NCBI RefSeq assembly: GCF_005280655.1
Contig: NZ_CP040058.1
Location: 1,149,001-1,213,000, forward strand
Length of the DNA: 64,000 nt
From: Anaerostipes rhamnosivorans
GTDB lineage: Bacteria > Bacillota > Clostridia > Lachnospirales > Lachnospiraceae
Reading direction: 5' to 3'
The notes beneath the pieces were generated by a model. It did no database searches and was not told the DNA's origin. It was given only the letters and a program-made list of their open reading frames with translations. The position numbers and the translations under genes were made by a program. Positions 60,289 through 64,000 of the stretch are shown one piece after another; within the stretch, counting starts at the first letter, position 1; every line of letters begins with the position of its first letter.

Positions 60289-61836
60289 TTCGGGTGTCAA
60301 AAGGTCATCGATCCTTGATATAACTTTGTACCTTGAAAGCTTAACACGATATTCAAGTTCTACTTCCTTTTTGATATAATGGACTTATCAAAAAGAGGAG
60401 GTGGTTTCTATGGCTTTTGTTCCAAACAAGAATCAGCAAATGATACTGACCGACCATCTGTTTCATCTGACAGAACACGAACAGCGTTTTCTGGATCAAT
60501 CATGGGCAAAAACTTTCGCTGACCATGTGTTTCCGGCGATTGATGAAAATATTTTTTCCGTACTTTATAGTGACAAGGCTTCACGTCCGAACACCCCTGT
60601 AAATGTCATTGTGGGAGCTTTGATCCTAAAAGAAGCACTCGGTGATACAGATGAGGAACTGGTTCAGGCACTCATGTTTGATATCCACTACCAGTATGCA
60701 CTCCACACTACAAGTTTTCAAGAACAGCCGTTAAGTGACCGGACTCTGAGCAGATTTCGTGCCAGATGCCTTGCTTATGAAACCGAAACAGAAATCGATC
60801 TGGTCCATGAGTGTGTAACAAAATTGGCGAAAGAAGTCTCAGAATTCATGGGAATCACGCCAAATATGCAGCGGATGGACAGTTTTATGATCGCAGCCAG
60901 TATTCGAAATCTTGCAATGCTGGAACTCTTTTAAACCTGTGTAGCCAATCTTGTAAAGATCATGAAAGCGCGGGATACAAAACTGCCGGAAACTGTGCAG
61001 CATTACACAGAAAAAGATGACGGCAATCGTTTTGTCTATCACCAGAAGGATCTGGATGCCACACAGAAGACGGTCCTGGTCATGAAGGATGCCGAAATAC
61101 TAGTTGGGATTTGTGACAGCACTGGAGATTTTGATGACACAAGTGAATACCAGCTTTTGATTCGTCTGCTGAAGGAGCGCACGATTCTGGGGGATGATGG
61201 TGTTCGGAGACTTCGAAAAAAGAAGAAGTTGAAGAACCATCCAAAGTCCTGCTGAATCCTTCGGATCCCGAAGCTACTTTCCGCAAAAAAGCAGGAGCAA
61301 AGCATTTGGGCTATGTCGGAAATATAACAGAGAGTGTTGGTGAAACTGGAAGCCTGGTCACGGATTACGCATATGAACAGAACATATACAGTGATAACCA
61401 GTTTTTAAAAGATCATTTGGAAGCACAAACGGTTTACGAAGAACCGGCGGTCTTAGTTGCGGATGGCGCATACAACGGCGAACGAAATGTTTCGAAAGCA
61501 AAAGAGCATAACATCCGGCTTGTGACCACAAATTTTACAGGATATAAACCTTCGGATGTATTCGCCGGATTCATCTTTGATGAAACCGGTCAGACACTGC
61601 TGGAGTGTGCCAATCATAAAAAGCCGATTCGCACATATTACGACGAACACAATGACAGATGCAAACAGTTTAGGGAAACATGCGCCAAAAACAAAAGCGG
61701 CATAAAAGTGAAACAAGAATCTCTCTCAATGCAACCGTACATATCTGTTTCTGATCTTAAAAAAGTCAAATCGTGTAAAATTTTCAAAGTACAAATAAAA
61801 ATCAAGTTAATTTTAATGGATCTTTTGACACCCTAA
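60289..61836. mobile_element. IS1182-type insertion sequence, decayed
   Basis: 1548 bp bounded by inverted repeats TTCGGGTGTCAAAAG (left) and CTTTTGACACCCTAA (right), 14 of 15 matching, with an 11-bp target duplication outside. The internal promoter TTCAAG-17-TATAAT (60352-60380) drives the broken transposase. The element inserted just behind the glnN terminator. Confidence 0.88.
60410..61836 (+). pseudogene. IS1182-family transposase, broken
   Basis: The N-terminal part MAFVPNKNQQMILTDHLFHL, then SDKASRPNTPVNVIVGALILKE and LSDRTLSRFRARCLAYE are typical of IS1182/DUF772 transposases. An in-frame TAA at 60932-60934 follows LELF; reading continues in frame (CVANLVKIMKARDTKLPETV). A frameshift near 61200-61210 moves to LLNPSDPEATFRKKAGAKHLGY and VADGAYNGERN (DDE region). 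The C-terminus after FRETCAKNKSG no longer resembles the family and seems truncated. Not functional. Confidence 0.88.
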
Positions 61837-61847
61837 TCTTTATAGGA
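61837..61847. repeat. Target-site duplication, right
   Basis: TCTTTATAGGA. It runs into TAGGAAAGTTC, which resembles the start of a family B hairpin. Confidence 0.85.
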
Positions 61848-61921
61848 AAGTTCGATTTTTATCGAATTCCTGAATGAAAAAAGCCTGTACAAAGGTAGGC
61901 ATGAGAATAAGACAACATTGT

Positions 61922-62098
61922 TTAGAAGATACAAAAGCCTTTTACACCGGCCTCATCGGCAAATAAATCGTCTTCGTTTAAGAAATAATCCATATCCGGA
62001 AGTTCATCCTCGCTCATATTGCGAATGTCCTTAGATGTCAGTCCTTCCGGGGGATTATCGGTGTATCTTTTGGGTAATTCCTCGATATCAGGTTTCAT
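61922..62098 (-). CDS. Small acidic protein associated with IS91-type element
   Basis: A 58-aa acidic protein (start MKPDIEELPKRYTDNPPEG, then DIRNMSEDELPDMDYFLNEDD, end GFCIF). A near-perfect GGAGGAG ribosome site lies before the ATG, and the frame is intact. It follows the IS91-type transposase fragment on the same strand. I recall similar small ORFs accompanying mobile elements of gut Clostridia, but cannot name a family. Function unknown. Confidence 0.6.
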   Translation of the reverse strand: MKPDIEELPKRYTDNPPEGLTSKDIRNMSEDELPDMDYFLNEDDLFADEAGVKGFCIF

Positions 62099-62140
62099 TG
62101 TACAGCTCCTCCTTTTAGAGGATCATATCACAGACAGACG

Positions 62141-62472
62141 TTATGCAGAAGAACGCTTTCCGAGAGATTTGGGCATTGCTTTCTCATAGAGTTCTTCGAG
62201 GGATACGCTGTTGTGATTATAATAAAGTTCCAAAATCAACATCGTATGTCCGCGATCAGGACATTGAAGTTTTGAATCGATCTTTTTGTGTCTTGCATAA
62301 AGACCACCATATCGCATCTCGCCGTCATATTGATCAATGCGAGAAGTGGAGATGACAGGATGTCCGAAATAGCGTCCAATCTATTTAGTCATATGTTTGG
62401 GGTCGCATTTGTTAGGTTTTGCATAAACAGAGAAGCCGTATTTATGATCGGAATAACATTTTGCTTTTACTT
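62141..62472 (-). pseudogene. IS91-family transposase, C-terminal fragment with stop
   Basis: The minus strand reads GFSVYAKPNKCDPKHMTK, then TAG where a Tyr is expected, then IGRYFGHPVISTSRIDQYDG, MRYGGLYARHKK, CPDRGHTMLILELYYNHNSV and SLEELYEKAMPKSLG. This is the typical end of an IS91-type (Y2) transposase, with an internal deletion between RHKK and CPDRG. The N-terminal half is missing upstream, where the IS110 element begins. Confidence 0.78.
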
Positions 62473-62554
62473 TTCAATTTAGATTCTACTACAATAGTTT
62501 TATGGTTATAGTACATGACAACCAGCCGTGTCTATACCCATCTTGTTGCTTAAC

Positions 62555-62720
62555 TGTTAGAATGAATGGAGCAGTGGGTCTGGCGGCTAAATTCTTGGAC
62601 TTCGCGTCCGTAAATTAGAATGTCAGCCGGCTCCTCATTCGCAGTATTCGTTTTATGCAGGTTGATCTGCTTTCCTACAGTACGTTCGAGTCACACCACA
62701 GTAGATTGAATAAGCAATGA
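62555..62720 (+). ncRNA. Probable bridge RNA of the IS110 element
   Basis: The region before the transposase folds into a long stem-loop at 62561-62641: GAATGAATGGAGC with GCTCCTCATTC, an inner GGCTAAATTCTT with TTAGAATGTCAGCC, and a GGAC-TTCG-GTCC-like tip. Further pairing possibilities follow to about 62720. Position and shape match the bridge RNA encoded in the left end of IS110-group elements, which base-pairs with target and donor DNA. The exact ends are not determined. Confidence 0.6.
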
Positions 62721-62767
62721 GAGAAATGGTATTGATCCATTGTATTAATCCAAAGGAGAATTATTTT

Positions 62768-63979
62768 ATGAACGCAGTAGGTATTGATGTTTCTAAAAGC
62801 AAAAGTGTTATCGCTATCCTTCGCCCTTATGGGGAGATTGTTTCTCCGCCATTTGAAATCAAACACATTTCCGGTAACATCCAATCTTTGATTGAGCAGA
62901 TTAAATCTATCGACGGTGAATCCCGCATCGTTATGGAGCATACTGGTCGCTATTACGAGCCATTGGCTCATGAGCTTTCTCAGGCAAATCTTTTTGTAAG
63001 TGACATAAATCCAAAACTCATTAAAGATTTCGGAGATAATTCTCTCCGTAAAGTTAAATCAGATAAAGCGGATGCTATAAAAATTGCTCGCTATGCTCTT
63101 GACAGTTGGACTGATCTAAAACAGTATGGTCTTATGGATAAAATACGAAATCAGTTAAAATCTATGAACCGACAATTCACTTTCTACACAAAACATAAAA
63201 CATCTATGAAAAACAACCTTATCGGTATCCTGGATCAGACCTACACAGGTGCAAATACCTACTTTGATAGCATCGCCCGCAATGACGGTAGTCAGAAATG
63301 GGTTGATTTCGCTGCTACATACTGGCACGTGGACTGTGTCCGCAAAATGTCTTTAAATGCTTTTTTAGACCATTATCAAAAATGGTGTAAACGAAAGAAG
63401 TATAACTTCAGCAAAGCCAAAGCTGAAAAAATCTATGGAACAGCCAAAGAGCTTATCCCTGTACTTCCAAAGAATGATTTGACAAAACTTCTTATCAAAC
63501 AGGCCATAGAACAATTAAATATTGTATCCAAGACTGTAGAAGAACTCCGATCTCTGATGAATGAAACTGCATCTAAACTGCCCGAATATCCTGTTGTTAT
63601 GGCAAAGAAAGGCGTTGGCAAATCCCTAGGCCCTCAATTGATGGCTGAAATCGGAGATGTAACACGCTTCACCCACAAAGGTGCCATCACTGCTTTCGCA
63701 GGTGTTGATCCCGGTATGAATCAATCCGGAACATATGATCAAAAAAGTATTCATGCTTCAAAATGAGGCTCAGCAACATTACGTAAGATATTATTTCAGG
63801 TTATGAGTATTCTTCTTAAATCCATGCCTCAAGATGATGCCGTTTATCAGTTCCTTGATAAGAAGCGTGCCCAAGGTAAGCCCTATTATGTCTATATGAC
63901 TGCCGGTGCTAATAAGTTTTTGCGTATCTACTATGGCCGTGTAAAAGAGTATTTAACGGTCTTACGTAATCCAGAATAA
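62768..63979 (+). pseudogene. IS110-family recombinase/transposase with premature TGA
   Basis: From ATG 62768 (AAAGGAGAA upstream): RuvC-like DEDD domain with VGIDVSKSKSVIAIL (D), VMEHTGRYYEPLAH (E) and KSDKADAIKIARYAL (DxxD). The C-terminal Transposase_20 part is MAKKGVGKSLGPQLMAEIGD and TAFAGVDPGMNQSGTYDQKS. The frame stops at TGA 63764-63766, but the same frame goes on as GSATLRKILFQVMSIL, then PYYVYMTAGANKFLRIYYGR to TAA 63979. An Arg codon (CGA) probably became TGA. The truncated 332-aa product lacks the end of the serine-containing domain. Confidence 0.88.
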
Positions 63980-64000
63980 TCACAACCATTTTGGTATTCC

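Larger units (their letters stand above)
62500..64000 (+). mobile_element. IS110-family insertion sequence (right end at or beyond window edge)
   Basis: Contains the DEDD recombinase gene and an upstream structured non-coding region. The left end is approximate (about 62500), placed where the IS91 fragment stops. No inverted repeats are expected for IS110. It appears to have inserted into the IS91-type element. Confidence 0.7.

Noticed and set aside
62143..62482. Plus-strand frames of 60-70 codons (62143-62355, 62288-62482)
   Set aside because: They are shadows of the minus-strand IS91-type transposase fragment, which shows real family motifs.
63764..63766. TGA in the IS110 gene read as selenocysteine
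   Set aside because: The position aligns with an arginine in the family as I know it, no SECIS-like hairpin is evident, and a CGA-to-TGA change explains it.

Overview
The window reads as chromosomal DNA of an anaerobic, spore-forming, low-to-mid GC Gram-positive, most likely a gut Lachnospiraceae (Clostridia). The evidence is strong AGGAGG ribosome sites, TTGACA/TATAAT promoters, cotJABC spore-coat genes, a signal-peptide-less CwlC-type amidase, a PdaB-like deacetylase, type III glutamine synthetase, hydroxylamine reductase (Hcp), PTS and FeoAB. The genus cannot be fixed from the sequence; Anaerostipes-like is only a guess. I saw no rRNA, tRNA or CRISPR array.

Layout. 1-4.6 kb: MarR regulator, small membrane protein, M18 aminopeptidase, YoaK-like protein, hcp. 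4.7-10.1 kb: a compact operon for uptake (ATPase, fused double permease, lipoprotein) and breakdown (phnW, phnX) of 2-aminoethylphosphonate. 10.2-15.8 kb: ZIP metal transporter, HD hydrolase, tyrA-aroA behind a repeat-bearing leader, secreted glycosidase-like protein. 15.8-23.9 kb: mosaic repeat region, then a DeoR regulator divergent from a galactitol-type PTS operon with a class II aldolase, three dehydrogenases and two IIB genes. 24-30 kb: PadR/DUF1700/DUF4097/PspC envelope operon, putP, ferritin, cotJABC. 29.5-37.3 kb: DtxR-type regulator, feoAB, PstS-like protein, trkAH, YhhN-like protein. 37.4-40.9 kb: two tandem small/large aconitase-family dehydratase pairs. 41.2-46 kb: split chromate transporter with LysR, CDF, MATE. 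46.3-50.7 kb: MNT/HEPN module, hypothetical pair, amidase, alpha/beta hydrolase.

50.9-52.6 kb is a collapsed Tn916-type conjugative element: xis and int survive as broken fragments between short direct repeats. 52.6-60.2 kb: mgtE with a long leader holding a possible 32-codon upstream ORF, unknown proteins, deacetylase, glnN. 60.2-64 kb is an insertion-sequence pile-up: a decayed IS1182-type element with intact 11-bp target duplication, a broken IS91-type transposase with a small companion gene, and an IS110 element with a probable bridge RNA and a nonsense mutation.

Non-coding structure is prominent. At least four families of short hairpin repeats lie between genes. In one, a conserved 29-nt cap sits on stems that differ in sequence yet stay self-complementary; another lies in tandem in the tyrA leader and again upstream of glnN.
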